A stretch of 64,000 nucleotides of DNA, taken from Watersipora subatra. Lineage: Eukaryota > Bryozoa > Gymnolaemata > Cheilostomatida > Watersiporidae. The translations under genes and the position numbers were made by a program. Of the stretch, positions 1 through 10,952 are shown in pieces; the first letter of the stretch is position 1, and each line of letters opens with the position of its first letter. The stretch spans positions 26,563,963 through 26,627,962 of the forward strand of contig NC_088715.1 in NCBI RefSeq assembly GCF_963576615.1, given 5' to 3'. The notes beneath the pieces are model-generated. The model was given only the letters and a program-made list of their open reading frames with translations, was not told the DNA's origin and did not search any database.

Positions 1-53
1 CAAAAATTCAATTTTAAAATTCGTATTTGATTGTGTCAAAATTTATAAAAGCT

Positions 54-60
54 CGTCCCT

Positions 61-109
<49 letters not shown>

Positions 110-127
110 GGATTGCACCACAGAGAC
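54..127 (-). tRNA. tRNA-Asn(GTT) copy 1
   Basis: Full cloverleaf GTCTCTG...CAGGGACG with G73. Consensus except G18 to C in the D loop. TTTT follows 3 nt past the 3' end. Confidence 0.8.
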
Positions 128-217
128 AACATAACAGGTTTTTTAATCTGTGAAACAAGCATGACACCTAATCATTTGCTGGTTTTTAAAATTGTGTGTA
201 TTAAAATTAAAAACAAT

Positions 218-291
218 CGTCTATGCGAGAAATTGAACAAACAACTGTTTGGTGACCTACCGAACGCGCTACCAGAATGTGCCACAAAGAA
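218..291 (-). pseudogene. Representative B-half tRNA relic (present in nearly every unit)
   Basis: This aligns base for base with the A-half tRNA 164 bp away and keeps the 3' D-stem GCGC, a GG in the D loop and GTTCAA of the B box. The T stem does not pair and the acceptor stem has at least two mismatches. The triplet at the anticodon position is GGT here. Elsewhere the B halves read GGT, AGT (near 564-580), CGT (near 12,390) or TGT (near 13,370), always with GT at positions 35-36. I read it as a tRNA-Asn-derived pseudogene rather than a tRNA-Thr gene, because the rest of the body matches Asn and not the Thr families. It could still supply a weak internal Pol III promoter element. Confidence 0.8.
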
Positions 292-365
292 AACATGTCA
301 GAATATCTAACCTGTGAAACGAGCAAGACAAAAATTCATTTTCAAGTTTCGAATTTGATTGTGTC

Positions 366-369
366 AAAA
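366..369 (-). terminator. Pol III T4 terminator of copy 2 (example)
   Basis: AAAA on the plus strand gives TTTT on the transcribed strand, 13 nt past the discriminator base, in the context ATTTATAAATTTTGAC. Most copies keep this run at S-16 to S-13. Copy 54 has an additional TTTT only 3 nt past its end. K-class copies have lost the near run (see findings). Confidence 0.65.
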
Positions 370-388
370 TTTATAAATGCTCGTCCCT

Positions 389-392
<4 letters not shown>

Positions 393-403
<11 letters not shown>
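393..403 (-). promoter_or_regulatory. Pol III B box of copy 2 (example)
   Basis: On the minus strand this reads GGTTCAAGCCC, a good match to the GGTTCRANYCC consensus. It lies at S+11 to S+21 in most copies. It is disturbed in copies reading ttgaccc (17107, 20715, 48261, 50556, 51540) and in 53179. Confidence 0.8.
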
Positions 404-436
<33 letters not shown>

Positions 437-444
<8 letters not shown>

Positions 445-448
445 ACCA
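437..448 (-). promoter_or_regulatory. Pol III A box of copy 2 (example)
   Basis: On the minus strand this reads TGGTGCAATCGG, matching TRGYNNARNNGG apart from a permitted loop base. It covers tRNA positions 8-19. Equivalent boxes lie at S+55 to S+66 in all well-formed copies. In copies 54, 3334, 4647, 27602 and 28915 the G18 within it is changed to C. Confidence 0.8.
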
Positions 449-709
449 CAGAGACAACATAACAGGTTTTTTAATCTGTGAAACGAGCATGACACCTAAT
501 CATTTGCTGGTTTTAAATACTGTGTGTAATGAAATGAAAAACAATCATCTATGGCAGAAATTGAACTATCAACTTTTTGGTTACTAAACGATTGTGCTGC
601 CAGAATGTGCCACAAAGAAAACATGTCTAAATATCTAACTTGTGAAACGAGCAAGACAAAAATTCATTTTCAAGTTTCGAATTTGATTGTGTCAAAATTT
701 ATAAATGCT

Positions 710-716
710 CGTCCCT

Positions 717-772
<56 letters not shown>

Positions 773-783
773 ACCACAGAGAC
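710..783 (-). tRNA. tRNA-Asn(GTT) copy 3
   Basis: Consensus. Confidence 0.88.
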
Positions 784-1037
784 AACATAACAGGTTTTTT
801 AATCTGTGAAACGAGCATGACACCTAATCATTTGCTGGTTTTAAATACTGTGTGTAATGAAATGAAAAACAATCATCTATGGCAGAAATTGAACTATCAA
901 CTCTTTGGTTACTAAACGATTGTGCTGCCAGAATGTGCCACAAAGAAAACATGTCTAAATATCTAACTTGTGAAACGAGCAAAACAAAAATTCATTTTCA
1001 AGTTTCGAATTTGATTGTGTCAAGATTTATAAGTGCT

Positions 1038-1111
1038 CGTCCCCGGGTGGGCTTGAACCACCAACGTTTCGGTTAACAGCCGAACGCACTAACCGATTGC
1101 ACCACAGAGAC
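1038..1111 (-). tRNA. tRNA-Asn(GTT) copy 4
   Basis: G12-U23 wobble, variable-loop base 45 C, one acceptor change. Confidence 0.8.
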
Positions 1112-1365
1112 AACATAACAGGCTTTTTAATCTGTGAAACGAGCATGACACCTAATCATTTGCTGGTTTTTAATACTGCGCGTATTAAAATTAAAAACCA
1201 TCGTCTTTGACAGAAATTGAACTACAAACTGTTCGGTTACCAAAGGAACATGCTACAAGATTATGCCGCAAAGAAAACATGTCAAAATATCTAACTTGTG
1301 AAACGAGCAAGACAAAAATTCATTTTCAAGTTTCGAATTTGATTGTGTCAAAATTTACAAGGGCT

Positions 1366-1439
1366 CGTCCCTGGGTTGGCTTGAACCACCAACTTTTCGG
1401 TTAACAGCCGAATGCGATAACCGATTGCACCACAGAGAA
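1366..1439 (-). tRNA. tRNA-Asn(GTT) copy 5
   Basis: G1 to U, one T-stem change, D-stem C13-U22 mismatch. Confidence 0.68.
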
Positions 1440-1692
1440 AACATATCAGGCTTTTTAATCTGTGAAACGAAGATGACACCTAATTATTTGCTGGTTTTAA
1501 TACTACGCTTACTAAAATTAAAAACAATCATCTATGGCAGAAATTGAACTACCAACTGTTTGGTTACCAAACGAACGCGCTGCAAGAATGTGCCGCAAAG
1601 AAAACATGTCAAAATATCTAACTTGTGAAACGAGCAAGACAAAAATTCATTTTCAAGTTTCGAATTTGATTGTGTCAAAATTTATAAATGCT

Positions 1693-1766
1693 CGTCCCTG
1701 GGCGGGCTTGAACCCCCGACCTTTCGGTTAACAGCCAAACGCGCTAACCGATTGCACCACAGAGAC
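1693..1766 (-). tRNA. tRNA-Asn(GTT) copy 6
   Basis: T stem has one central G-G mismatch; U29-G41 wobble. Confidence 0.75.
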
Positions 1767-2020
1767 AACATAACAGGCTTTTTAATCTGTGAAACGAGCA
1801 TGACACGTAATTATTTGCTGGTTTTTAATACTGCGCTTACTAAAATTAAAAACAATCATCTATGGCAAAAATTGAAATACCAACTGGTTGGTTACCAAAC
1901 GAACGTGCTGCCAGAATGTGTCAAAAAGAAAACATGTCAAAATATCCAACCTGTGAAACGAGCAAGACAAAAATTCATTTTTAAGTTTCGAATTTGATTG
2001 TGTCAAAATTTATAAATGCT

Positions 2021-2094
2021 CGTCCCTGGGCGAGCTTGAACCACCGACCTTTCGGTTAACAGCCGAACGCACTAACCGATTGCGCCACAGAGAC
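2021..2094 (-). tRNA. tRNA-Asn(GTT) copy 7
   Basis: Canonical C11; T stem altered; U23. Confidence 0.77.
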
Positions 2095-2348
2095 AACATA
2101 ACAGGCTTTTTAATCTGTGAAACGAGCATGACACCTAATCATTTGCTGGTTTTTAAAGTTGTGTGTATTAAAATTAAAAACAATCGTCTATGCGAGAAAT
2201 TGAACAAACAACTGTTTGGTGACCAACCGAACGCGCTACCAGAATGTGCCACAAAGAAAACATGACAAAATATCTAACCTGTGAAACGAGCAAGACAAAA
2301 ATTAATTTTCAAATTTCGAAATTGATTGTATCAAAATTTATAAGGGCT

Positions 2349-2422
2349 CGTCCCTGAGTAGGCTTGAACCACCAACCTTTCGGATAACAGCCGAACGCGC
2401 TAACCGATTGTGCCACAGAGAC
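2349..2422 (-). tRNA. tRNA-Asn(GTT) copy 8
   Basis: T class; U38; A12. Confidence 0.75.
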
Positions 2423-2676
2423 AACATAACAGGCTTTTTAATCTGTGAAACGAGCATGACACCTAATCATTTGCTGGTTTTTAAAATTGTGTGTATTAAA
2501 ATTAAAAACAACCGTCTATGCGAGAAATTGAACCAACAACTGTTTGGTGACCAACCGAACGTGCTACCAGAATGTGCCACAAAGAAAACATGTCAGAATA
2601 TCTAACCTGTGAAACGAGCAAGACAAAAATTCATTTTCAAGTTTCGAATTTGATTGTGTCAAAATTTATAAATGCT

Positions 2677-2750
2677 CGTCCCTGGGTGGGCTTGAACCAC
2701 CAACTTTTCGGTTAACAGCCAAATGCGGTAACCGATTGCACCACAGAGAC
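2677..2750 (-). tRNA. tRNA-Asn(GTT) copy 9
   Basis: U29-G41, A26, C22 (C13-C22 mismatch), A45. Confidence 0.72.
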
Positions 2751-3005
2751 AACATAACAGGCTTTTTAATCTGTGAAAAGAGCATGACACCTAATCATTT
2801 GCTGGTTTTTATTACTGCGCGTATTAAAATTAAAAACCATCGTCTTTGACAGAAATTGAACTACAAACTGTTCGGTTACCAAAGGAACATGCTACAAGAA
2901 TGTGCCACGAAGATAACATGTAAAAATATCTAACTTGTGAAATGAACAAGACAAAAAATTCATTTTCGAGTTTCGAAATTGATTGTGTCAAAGTTTATAA
3001 GTGCT

Positions 3006-3012
3006 CATCTTT

Positions 3013-3068
<56 letters not shown>

Positions 3069-3079
3069 ACCAGAGAGAC
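3006..3079 (-). tRNA. tRNA-Asn(GTT) copy 10
   Basis: K class; position 7 changed (cagagagac); no T4 run close to the 3' end. Confidence 0.7.
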
Positions 3080-3333
3080 AATATAACAGGTTTTTTAATC
3101 TGTGAAACGAGCATGACACCTAATCATTTGCTGGTTTTTAAAATTGTGTGTATTAGAATTAATAACAATCGTCTATGCGAGAAATTGAACAAACAACTGT
3201 TTGGTGACCAACCGAATGCGCTACCAGATTGTGCCACAAAGAAAATATGTCAAAATATCAAACCTGTGAAACGAGCAAGACAAAAATTCAATTTTAAAAT
3301 TCGAATTTGATTGTGTCAAAATTTATAAAAGCT

Positions 3334-3340
3334 CGTCCCT

Positions 3341-3389
<49 letters not shown>

Positions 3390-3407
3390 GGATTGCACCA
3401 CAGAGAC
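3334..3407 (-). tRNA. tRNA-Asn(GTT) copy 11
   Basis: Consensus except G18 to C. Confidence 0.8.
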
Positions 3408-3661
3408 AACATAACAGGTTTTTTAATCTGTGAAACGAGCATGACACCTAATCATTTGCTGGTTTTTAAAATTGTGTGTATTAAAATTAAAAACAATCGT
3501 CTATGCGAGAAATTGAACAAACAACTGTTTGGTGACCTATCGAACGCGCTACCAGAATGTGCCACAAAGAAAACATGTCAGAATATCTAACCTGTGAAAC
3601 GAGCAAGACAAAAATTCATTTTCAAGTTTCGAATTTGATTGTGTCCAAATTTATAAATGCT

Positions 3662-3668
3662 CGTCCCT

Positions 3669-3724
<56 letters not shown>

Positions 3725-3735
3725 ACCACAGAGAC
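3662..3735 (-). tRNA. tRNA-Asn(GTT) copy 12
   Basis: Consensus. Confidence 0.88.
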
Positions 3736-3989
3736 AACATAACAGGTTTTTTAATCTGTGAAACGAGCATGACACCTAATCATTTGCTGGTTTTAAATAC
3801 TTTGTGTAATGAAATGAAAAACAATCATCTATGGCAGAAATTGAACTATCAACTCTTTGGTTACTAAACGATTGTGCTGCCAGAATGTGCCACAAAGAAA
3901 ACATGTCTAAATATCTAACTTGTGAAACGAGCAAGACAAAAATTCATTTTCAAGTTTCGAATTTGATTGTGTCAAGATTTATAAGTGCT

Positions 3990-4063
3990 CGTCCCTGGGT
4001 GGGCTTGAACCACCAACGTTTCGGTTAACAGCCGAACGCACTAACCGATTGCACCACAGAGAC
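3990..4063 (-). tRNA. tRNA-Asn(GTT) copy 13
   Basis: C45 and U23 only. Confidence 0.85.
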
Positions 4064-4318
4064 AACATAACAGGCTTTTTAATCTGTGAAACGAGCATGA
4101 CACCTAATCATTTGCTGGTTTTTAATACTGCGCGTATTAAAATTAAAAACCATCGTCTTTGACAGAAATTGAACTACAAACTGTTCGGTTACCAAAGGAA
4201 CATGCTACAAGAATGTGCCACGAAGATAACATGTAAAAATATCTAACTTGTGAAATGAACAAGACAAAAAATTCATTTTCGAGTTTCGAAATTGATTGTG
4301 TCAAAGTTTATAAGTGCT

Positions 4319-4325
4319 CATCTTT

Positions 4326-4381
<56 letters not shown>

Positions 4382-4392
4382 ACCAGAGAGAC
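4319..4392 (-). tRNA. tRNA-Asn(GTT) copy 14
   Basis: K class, as copy 10. Confidence 0.7.
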
Positions 4393-4646
4393 AATATAAC
4401 AGGTTTTTTAATCTGTGAAACGAGCATGACACCTAATCATTTGCTGGTTTTTAAAATTGTGTGTATTAGAACTAATAACAATCGTCTATGCGAGAAATTG
4501 AACAAACAACTGTTTGGCGACCAACCGAATGCGCTACCAGAATGTGCCACAAAGAAAACATGTCAAAATATCAAACCTGTGAAACGAGCAAGACAAAAAT
4601 TCAATTTTAAAATTCGTATTTGATTGTGTCAAAATTTATAAAAGCT

Positions 4647-4653
4647 CGTCCCT

Positions 4654-4702
<49 letters not shown>

Positions 4703-4720
4703 GGATTGCACCACAGAGAC
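4647..4720 (-). tRNA. tRNA-Asn(GTT) copy 15
   Basis: Consensus except G18 to C. Confidence 0.8.
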
Positions 4721-4974
4721 AACATAACAGGTTTTTTAATCTGTGAAACAAGCATGACACCTAATCATTTGCTGGTTTTTAAAATTGTGTGTATTAAAAT
4801 TAAAAACAATCGTCTATGCGAGAAATTGAACAAACAACTGTTTGGTGACCTACCGAACGCGCTACCAGAATGTGCCACAAAGAAAACATGTCAGAATATC
4901 TAACCTGTGAAACGAGCAAGACAAAAATTCATTTTCAAGTTTCGAATTTGATTGTGTCAAAATTTATAAATGCT

Positions 4975-4981
4975 CGTCCCT

Positions 4982-5037
<56 letters not shown>

Positions 5038-5048
5038 ACCACAGAGAC
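4975..5048 (-). tRNA. tRNA-Asn(GTT) copy 16
   Basis: Consensus. Confidence 0.88.
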
Positions 5049-5302
5049 AACATAACAGGTTTTTTAATCTGTGAAACGAGCATGACACCTAATCATTTGC
5101 TGGTTTTAAATACTGTGTGTAATGAAATGAAAAACAATCATCTATGGCAGAAATTGAACTATCAACTTTTTGGTTACTAAACGATTGTGCTGCCAGAATG
5201 TGCCACAAAGAAAACATGTCTAAATATCTAACTTGTGAAACGAGCAAGACAAAAATTCATTTTCAAGTTTCGAATTTGATTGTGTCAAAATTTATAAATG
5301 CT

Positions 5303-5309
5303 CGTCCCT

Positions 5310-5370
<61 letters not shown>

Positions 5371-5376
5371 AGAGAC
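5303..5376 (-). tRNA. tRNA-Asn(GTT) copy 17
   Basis: Consensus with canonical C11; differs from the usual metazoan tRNA-Asn only at base 57. Confidence 0.9.
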
Positions 5377-5630
5377 AACATAACAGGTTTTTTAATCTGT
5401 GAAACGAAGATGACAACTACTTATTTGCTGGTTTTTAATACTGTGCTTACCAAAATTAAAAATAATACTCTATAGAGGAAATTGAACTACCAACTGTTTG
5501 GTTACCTAACGAACGCGCTGCCAGAATGTGCCACAAGGAAAACATGTCAAAATATCTAACTTGTGAAATGAGCAAGACAAAAATTCATTTTCAAGTTTCG
5601 AATTTGATTGTGTCAAAATTTATAAGTGCT

Positions 5631-5637
5631 CGTCCCT

Positions 5638-5693
<56 letters not shown>

Positions 5694-5704
5694 ACCACAG
5701 AGAC
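5631..5704 (-). tRNA. tRNA-Asn(GTT) copy 18
   Basis: Consensus. Confidence 0.88.
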
Positions 5705-5957
5705 AACAGAACAGGTTTTTTAATCTGTGAAACGAGCATGACACCTAATCATTTGCTGGTTTTAATACTGCCCGTATTAAAATTAAAAACCATCGTCTTT
5801 GACAGAAATTGAACTGCAAACTGTTCGGTTACCAAAGGAACATGCTACAAGATTATGCCACAAAGAAAACATGTCAGAATATCTAACCTGTGAAATGAGC
5901 AGGACAAAAATTCATTTTCAAGTTTTGAATTGGATTGTGTCAAAATTTATAAATGCT

Positions 5958-5964
5958 CGTCCCT

Positions 5965-6025
<61 letters not shown>

Positions 6026-6031
6026 AGAGAC
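5958..6031 (-). tRNA. tRNA-Asn(GTT) copy 19
   Basis: Consensus with canonical C11. Confidence 0.9.
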
Positions 6032-6285
6032 AACATAACAGGTTTTTAAATCTGTGAAACGAGCATGACACCTAATCATTTGCTGGTTTTTAATACTGTG
6101 CGATTTAAAATTACAAACAATGGTCTATGGCAGAAATTGAACAAACAACTGTTCGGTTACCAAAGGAACATGCTACAAGAATGTGCCACAAAGAAAACAT
6201 GTCAAAATATCTAACTTGTGAAACGAGCAAGACAAAAATTCATTTTCAAGTTTCGAATTTGATTGTGTCAAAATTTATAAGTGCT

Positions 6286-6359
6286 CGTCCCAGGGTAGTC
6301 TTGAACCACCAACCTTTCAGTTAACAGCCGAACGCACTAACCGATTGCACCGCAGAGAC
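6286..6359 (-). tRNA. tRNA-Asn(GTT) copy 20
   Basis: Acceptor and T-stem changes, U40, U23, base 8 to C. Confidence 0.65.
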
Positions 6360-6613
6360 AACATAACAGGCTTTTTAATCTGTGAAACGAGCATGACACC
6401 TAAATATTTGCAGGTTTTTAATACTGCGCTTACTAAAATTAAAAACAATTATCTTTGGCAAAAATTGAACTACCAACTGGTTGGTTACCAAACAAACGTG
6501 CTGCCAGAATGTGTCACAAAAAAAACATGTCAAAATATCAAACCTGTGAAACGAGCAAGACAAAAATTCATTTTTAAGTTTCAAATTTGATTGTGTCAAA
6601 ATTTATAAATGCT

Positions 6614-6687
6614 CGTCCCTGGGTGGGCTTGAACCACCAACTTTTCGGTTAACAGCCAAATGCGGTAACCGATTGCACCACAGAGAC
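6614..6687 (-). tRNA. tRNA-Asn(GTT) copy 21
   Basis: As copy 9. Confidence 0.72.
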
Positions 6688-6941
6688 AACATAACAGGCT
6701 TTTTAATCTGTGAAACGAAGATGACAACTACTTATTTGCTGGTTTTTAATACTGTGCTTACCAAAATTAAAAACAATCATCTACGGCAGAAATTGAACTA
6801 CCACTTGTTTGGTTACCAAACGAACGCGCTGCCAGAATGTGCCACAAAGAAAACATGTCAGAATATCTAACCTGTGAAACGAGCAAGACAAAAATTCATT
6901 TTCATGTTTCGAATTTGATTGTGTCAAAATTTACAAATGCT

Positions 6942-7015
6942 CGTCCCTGGGTGGGCTTGAACCACCAACCTTTTGGTTAACAGCCGAACGCAGTAACCGA
7001 TTGCACCACAGAGAC
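6942..7015 (-). tRNA. tRNA-Asn(GTT) copy 22
   Basis: C29-A41 mismatch; D-stem change (gcag). Confidence 0.68.
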
Positions 7016-7269
7016 AACATGACAGGTTTTTTAATCTGTGAAACGAGCATGACACCTAAATATTTGCTGGTTTTTAATACTGCGCTTACTAAAATTAAAA
7101 ACAATCATCTATGGCAAAAATTGAAAAACCAACTGGTTGGTTACCAAACGAACGTGCTGCCAGAATGTGTCACAAAAAAAAGATGTCAAAATATCAAACC
7201 TGTGAAACGAGCAAAACAAAAATTCATTTTTAAGTTTCGAATTTGATTGTGTCAAAATTTATAAATGCT

Positions 7270-7343
7270 CGTCCCTGGGTGGGCTTGAACCACCAACTTT
7301 TCGGTTAACATCCAAATGCGGTAACCGATTGCACCGCAGAGAC
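7270..7343 (-). tRNA. tRNA-Asn(GTT) copy 23
   Basis: As copy 9, plus A32 in the anticodon loop and base 8 to C. Confidence 0.65.
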
Positions 7344-7597
7344 AACATAACAGGCTTTTTAATCTGTGAAACGAAGATGACAACTACTTATTTGCTGGTT
7401 TTTAATACTGTGCTTACCAAAATTAAAAACAATCATCTATGGAAGAAATTGAACTACCAACTGTTTGGTTACCAAACGAACGCGCTGCCAGAATGTGCCA
7501 CAAAGAAAACATGTCAAAATATCTAACTTGTGAAACAAGCAAGACAAAAATTCATTTTCAAGTTTCGAATTTGATTGTGTCAAAATTTATAAGTGCT

Positions 7598-7604
7598 CGT
7601 CCCT

Positions 7605-7660
<56 letters not shown>

Positions 7661-7671
7661 ACCACAGAGAC
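7598..7671 (-). tRNA. tRNA-Asn(GTT) copy 24
   Basis: Consensus. Confidence 0.88.
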
Positions 7672-7925
7672 AACATAACAGGCGTTTTAATCTGTGAAAC
7701 GAGCATGACACCTAATCATTTGCTGGTTTTTAAAATTGTGTGTATTAAAATTAAAAACAATCGTCTATGCGAGAAATTGAACCAACAACTGTTTAGTGAC
7801 CAACCGAACATGCTACCAGAATGTGCCACAAAGAAAACATGTCAAAATATCTAACCTGTGAAACGAGCAAAACAAAAAATCATTTTCAAGTTTCGAAATT
7901 GATTGTGTCAAAATTTACAAAGGCT

Positions 7926-7932
7926 CGTCTTT

Positions 7933-7969
<37 letters not shown>

Positions 7970-7999
7970 AAACGCGATAACCAATTGCGCCACAGAGAC
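7926..7999 (-). tRNA. tRNA-Asn(GTT) copy 25
   Basis: Acceptor cgtctttg, U29, U22, canonical C11, D-loop change (ccaatt). Confidence 0.68.
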
Positions 8000-8252
8000 A
8001 ACATAACAGGTTTTTTAATCTGTGAAACGAGCATGACACCTAACCATTTGCTGGTTTTTAATACTGTGCGATTTAAAATTACAAACAATGGTCTATGGCA
8101 GAAACTGAACTAACAACTGTTTGGTTACCAAAGGAACATGCTACAAGAATGTGCCACAAAGATAACATGTCAGAATATCTAACCTGTGAAACAAGCAAGA
8201 CAAAAATTCATTTTCAAGTTTCGAATTTATTGGTTCAAAATTTACAAGGGCT

Positions 8253-8326
8253 CGTCCCTGGGTGGGCTTGAACCACCAACTTTTCGGTTAACAGCCAAAT
8301 GCGATAACCGATTGCACCACAGAGAA
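8253..8326 (-). tRNA. tRNA-Asn(GTT) copy 26
   Basis: U29, A26, U22, G1 to U. Confidence 0.67.
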
Positions 8327-8580
8327 AACATATCAGGCTTTTTAATCTGTGAAACGAAGATGACACCTAATTATTTGCTGGTTTTTAATACTACGCTTAC
8401 TAAAATTAAAAACAATCATCTATGGCAGAAATTGAACTACCAACTGTTTGGTTACCAAACGAACGCGCTGCAAGAATGTGCCACAAAGAAAACATGTCAA
8501 AATTCCTAACTTGTGAAACGAGCAAGACAAAAATTCATTTTCAAGTTTCGAATTTGATTGTGTCAAAATTTATAAATGCT

Positions 8581-8654
8581 CATTCCTGGGCGGGCTTGAA
8601 CCACCGACCTTTCAGTTAACAGCCGAACGCGCTAACTGATTGCACCACAGAGAC
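8581..8654 (-). tRNA. tRNA-Asn(GTT) copy 27
   Basis: Acceptor cattcctg, T-stem change, U40, D-loop change. Confidence 0.65.
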
Positions 8655-8908
8655 AACATAACGGGCTTTTTAATCTGTGAAAAGAGCATGACACGTAATT
8701 ATTTGCTGGTTTTTAATACTGCGCTTACTAAAATTAAAAACAATCATCTATGGCAGAAATTGAACTACCAACTGTTTGGTTACCAAACGAACGCGCTGCA
8801 AGAATGTGCCACAAAGAAAACATGTCAAAATTCCTAACTTGTGAAACGAGCAAGACAAAAATTCATTTTCAAGTTTCGAATTTGATTGTGTCAAAATTTA
8901 TAAATGCT

Positions 8909-8982
8909 CATCCCTGGGCGGGCTTGAACCACCGACCTTTCAGTTAACAGCCGAACGCGCTAACTGATTGCACCACAGAGAC
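8909..8982 (-). tRNA. tRNA-Asn(GTT) copy 28
   Basis: As copy 27 with a better acceptor (catccctg); head-to-tail duplicate of that unit. Confidence 0.68.
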
Positions 8983-9237
8983 AACATAACGGGCTTTTTA
9001 ATCTGTGAAAAGAGCATGACACGTAATTATTTGCTGGTTTTTAATACTGCGCGTATTAAAATTAAAAACCATCGTCTTTAACAGAAATTGAACTACAAAC
9101 TGTTCGGTTACCAAAGGAACATGCTACAAGATTGTGCCACAAAGATAACATGTCAGAATATCTAACCTGTGAAACGAACAAGACCAAAAATTCATTTTCA
9201 AATTTCGAAATTGATTGTATCAAAATTTACAAAGGCT

Positions 9238-9311
9238 CGTCCCTGGGTGGGCTTAAACCACCAACCTTTCGGTTGACAGCCGAACCCTCTAACCGATTGC
9301 ACCGCAGATAC
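9238..9311 (-). tRNA. tRNA-like copy 29, anticodon GTC (Asp type) on an Asn body
   Basis: The loop reads CTGTCAA, so the triplet is GTC. D stem altered (ccctc), acceptor base changed (cagatac), T-loop change. Probably a decayed Asn copy; whether it could be charged is unknown. Confidence 0.55.
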
Positions 9312-9566
9312 AACATAATAGGCTTTTGTATCTGTGAAACGAGCGTGACACCTAATCTTTTGCTGGTTTTTAATACTGTGCTTACCAAAATTAAAAACAA
9401 TCGTCTATGGCAGAAATTGAACTACCAACTGTTTGGTTACCAAACAAACGCACTGCCAGAATGTGTCACAAAGAAAACATGTCAAAATACCAAACCTGTG
9501 AAACGAACAAGACAAAAAATTCATTTTCAAATTTCGAAATTGATTGTATCAAAATTTATAAGGGCT

Positions 9567-9640
9567 CGTCCCTGAGTAGGCTTGAACCACCAACCTTTCG
9601 GATAACAGCCGAACGCGCTAACCGATTGTGCCACAGAGAC
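9567..9640 (-). tRNA. tRNA-Asn(GTT) copy 30
   Basis: T class; U38; A12. Confidence 0.75.
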
Positions 9641-9894
9641 AACATAACAGGCTTTTTAATCTGTGAAACGAGCATGACACCTAATCTTTTGCTGGTTTTT
9701 AAAGTTGTGTGTATTAAAATTAAAAACAACCGTCTATGCGAGAAATTGAACCAACAACTGTTTGGTGACCAACCGAACGTGCTACCAGAATGTGCCACAA
9801 AGAAAACATGTCAGAATATCTAACCTGTGAAACGAGCAAGACAAAAATTCATTTTCAAGTTTCGAATTTGATTGTGTCAAAATTTATAAATGCT

Positions 9895-9967
9895 CGTCCC
9901 TGGGTGGGCTTGAACCACCAACTTTCGGTTAACAGCCGAACGCACTAACCGATTGCGCCACAGAGAC
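9895..9967 (-). tRNA. tRNA-Asn(GTT) copy 31
   Basis: 73 nt: one base short in the variable loop; canonical C11; U23. Confidence 0.72.
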
Positions 9968-10221
9968 AACATGACAGGTTTTTTAATCTGTGAAACGAGC
10001 ATGACACCTAAATATTTGCTGGTTTTTAATACTGCGCTTACTAAAATTAAAAACAATCATCTATGGCAGAAATTGAACTACCAACTGTTTGGTTACCAAA
10101 CGAACGTGCTGCCAGAATGTGTCACAAAAAAAACATGTCCAAATATCAAACCTGTGAAACGAGCAAGACAAAAATTCATTTTTAATTTTCGAATTTGATT
10201 GTGTCAAAATTTATAAATGCT

Positions 10222-10228
10222 CGTCCCT

Positions 10229-10265
<37 letters not shown>

Positions 10266-10295
10266 AAATGCGCTAACCGATTGCACCACAGAGAC
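10222..10295 (-). tRNA. tRNA-Asn(GTT) copy 32
   Basis: U29-G41 and A26 only. Confidence 0.82.
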
Positions 10296-10550
10296 AACAT
10301 GACAGGCTTTTTAATCAGTGAAACGAGCGTGACACCTAATCATTTGCTGGTTTTTAATACTGTGCGATTTAAAATTAAAAACAATCGTCTATGGCATAAA
10401 TTGAACTAACAACTGTTCGGTTACCAAAGGAACATGCTACAAGAATGTGCCATGAAGATAACATTTAAAAATATCTAACTTGTGAAATGAACAAGACAAA
10501 AAATTCATTTTCAAGTTTCGAAATTGATTGTGTCAAAGTTTGTAAGTGCT

Positions 10551-10557
10551 CATCTTT

Positions 10558-10600
<43 letters not shown>

Positions 10601-10624
10601 ACTAACCGATTGCGCCACAGAGAC
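10551..10624 (-). tRNA. tRNA-Asn(GTT) copy 33
   Basis: K class with C11 and U23. Confidence 0.7.
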
Positions 10625-10878
10625 AACATAACAGGTTTTTTAATCTGTGAAACGAGCATGACACCTAATCATTTGCTGGTTTTTAAAATTGTGTGTATTA
10701 AAATTTAAAACAATCGTCTATGCGAGAAATTGAACCAACAACTGTTTAGTGACCAACCGAACGCGCTACCAGAATGTGCCACAAAGAAAACATGTCAAAA
10801 TATCTAACCTGTGAAACGAGCAAGACAAAAGTTCATTTTCAAGTTTCGAATTTGATTGTGTCAAAATTTATAAGTGTT

Positions 10879-10885
10879 CGTCCCT

Positions 10886-10922
<37 letters not shown>

Positions 10923-10952
10923 AAATGCGCTAACCGATTGCACCACAGAGAC
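10879..10952 (-). tRNA. tRNA-Asn(GTT) copy 34
   Basis: U29 and A26. Confidence 0.82.

Larger units (their letters stand above)
54..381 (-). repeat. Representative 328-bp unit: A/B dimer of a 164-bp monomer
   Basis: The two halves (54-217 and 218-381) align without a shift at an offset of exactly 164. Both begin CGTC, both have TTGAAC 15 bases later, both contain cgaacgcgcta around the D arm, both continue ctgtgaaac and gagca or aagca, and both end in a TTGTGT...AAAATT block before the next CGTC. The A half is a well-formed tRNA-Asn; the B half is a degraded relative. The same arrangement repeats through the array, so B starts at S+164 for almost every S listed below. I infer a tRNA-gene monomer that was duplicated and then amplified as a dimer, in the manner of dimeric satellites. 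Confidence 0.9.
382..455 (-). tRNA. tRNA-Asn(GTT) copy 2
   Basis: Array consensus; all four stems pair, with U11-G24 wobble. Use as reference copy. Confidence 0.88.

Noticed and set aside
54-127. tRNA-derived SINE
   Set aside because: Units are strictly tandem and in one orientation, lack poly-A or LINE-like tails and target-site duplications, and the body is nearly a canonical tRNA. A satellite explains it better.
218-291. A second real tRNA gene (Thr) in each unit
   Set aside because: The triplet is Thr-like, but the acceptor and T stems do not pair and the body aligns with the Asn copy, not with tRNA-Thr.
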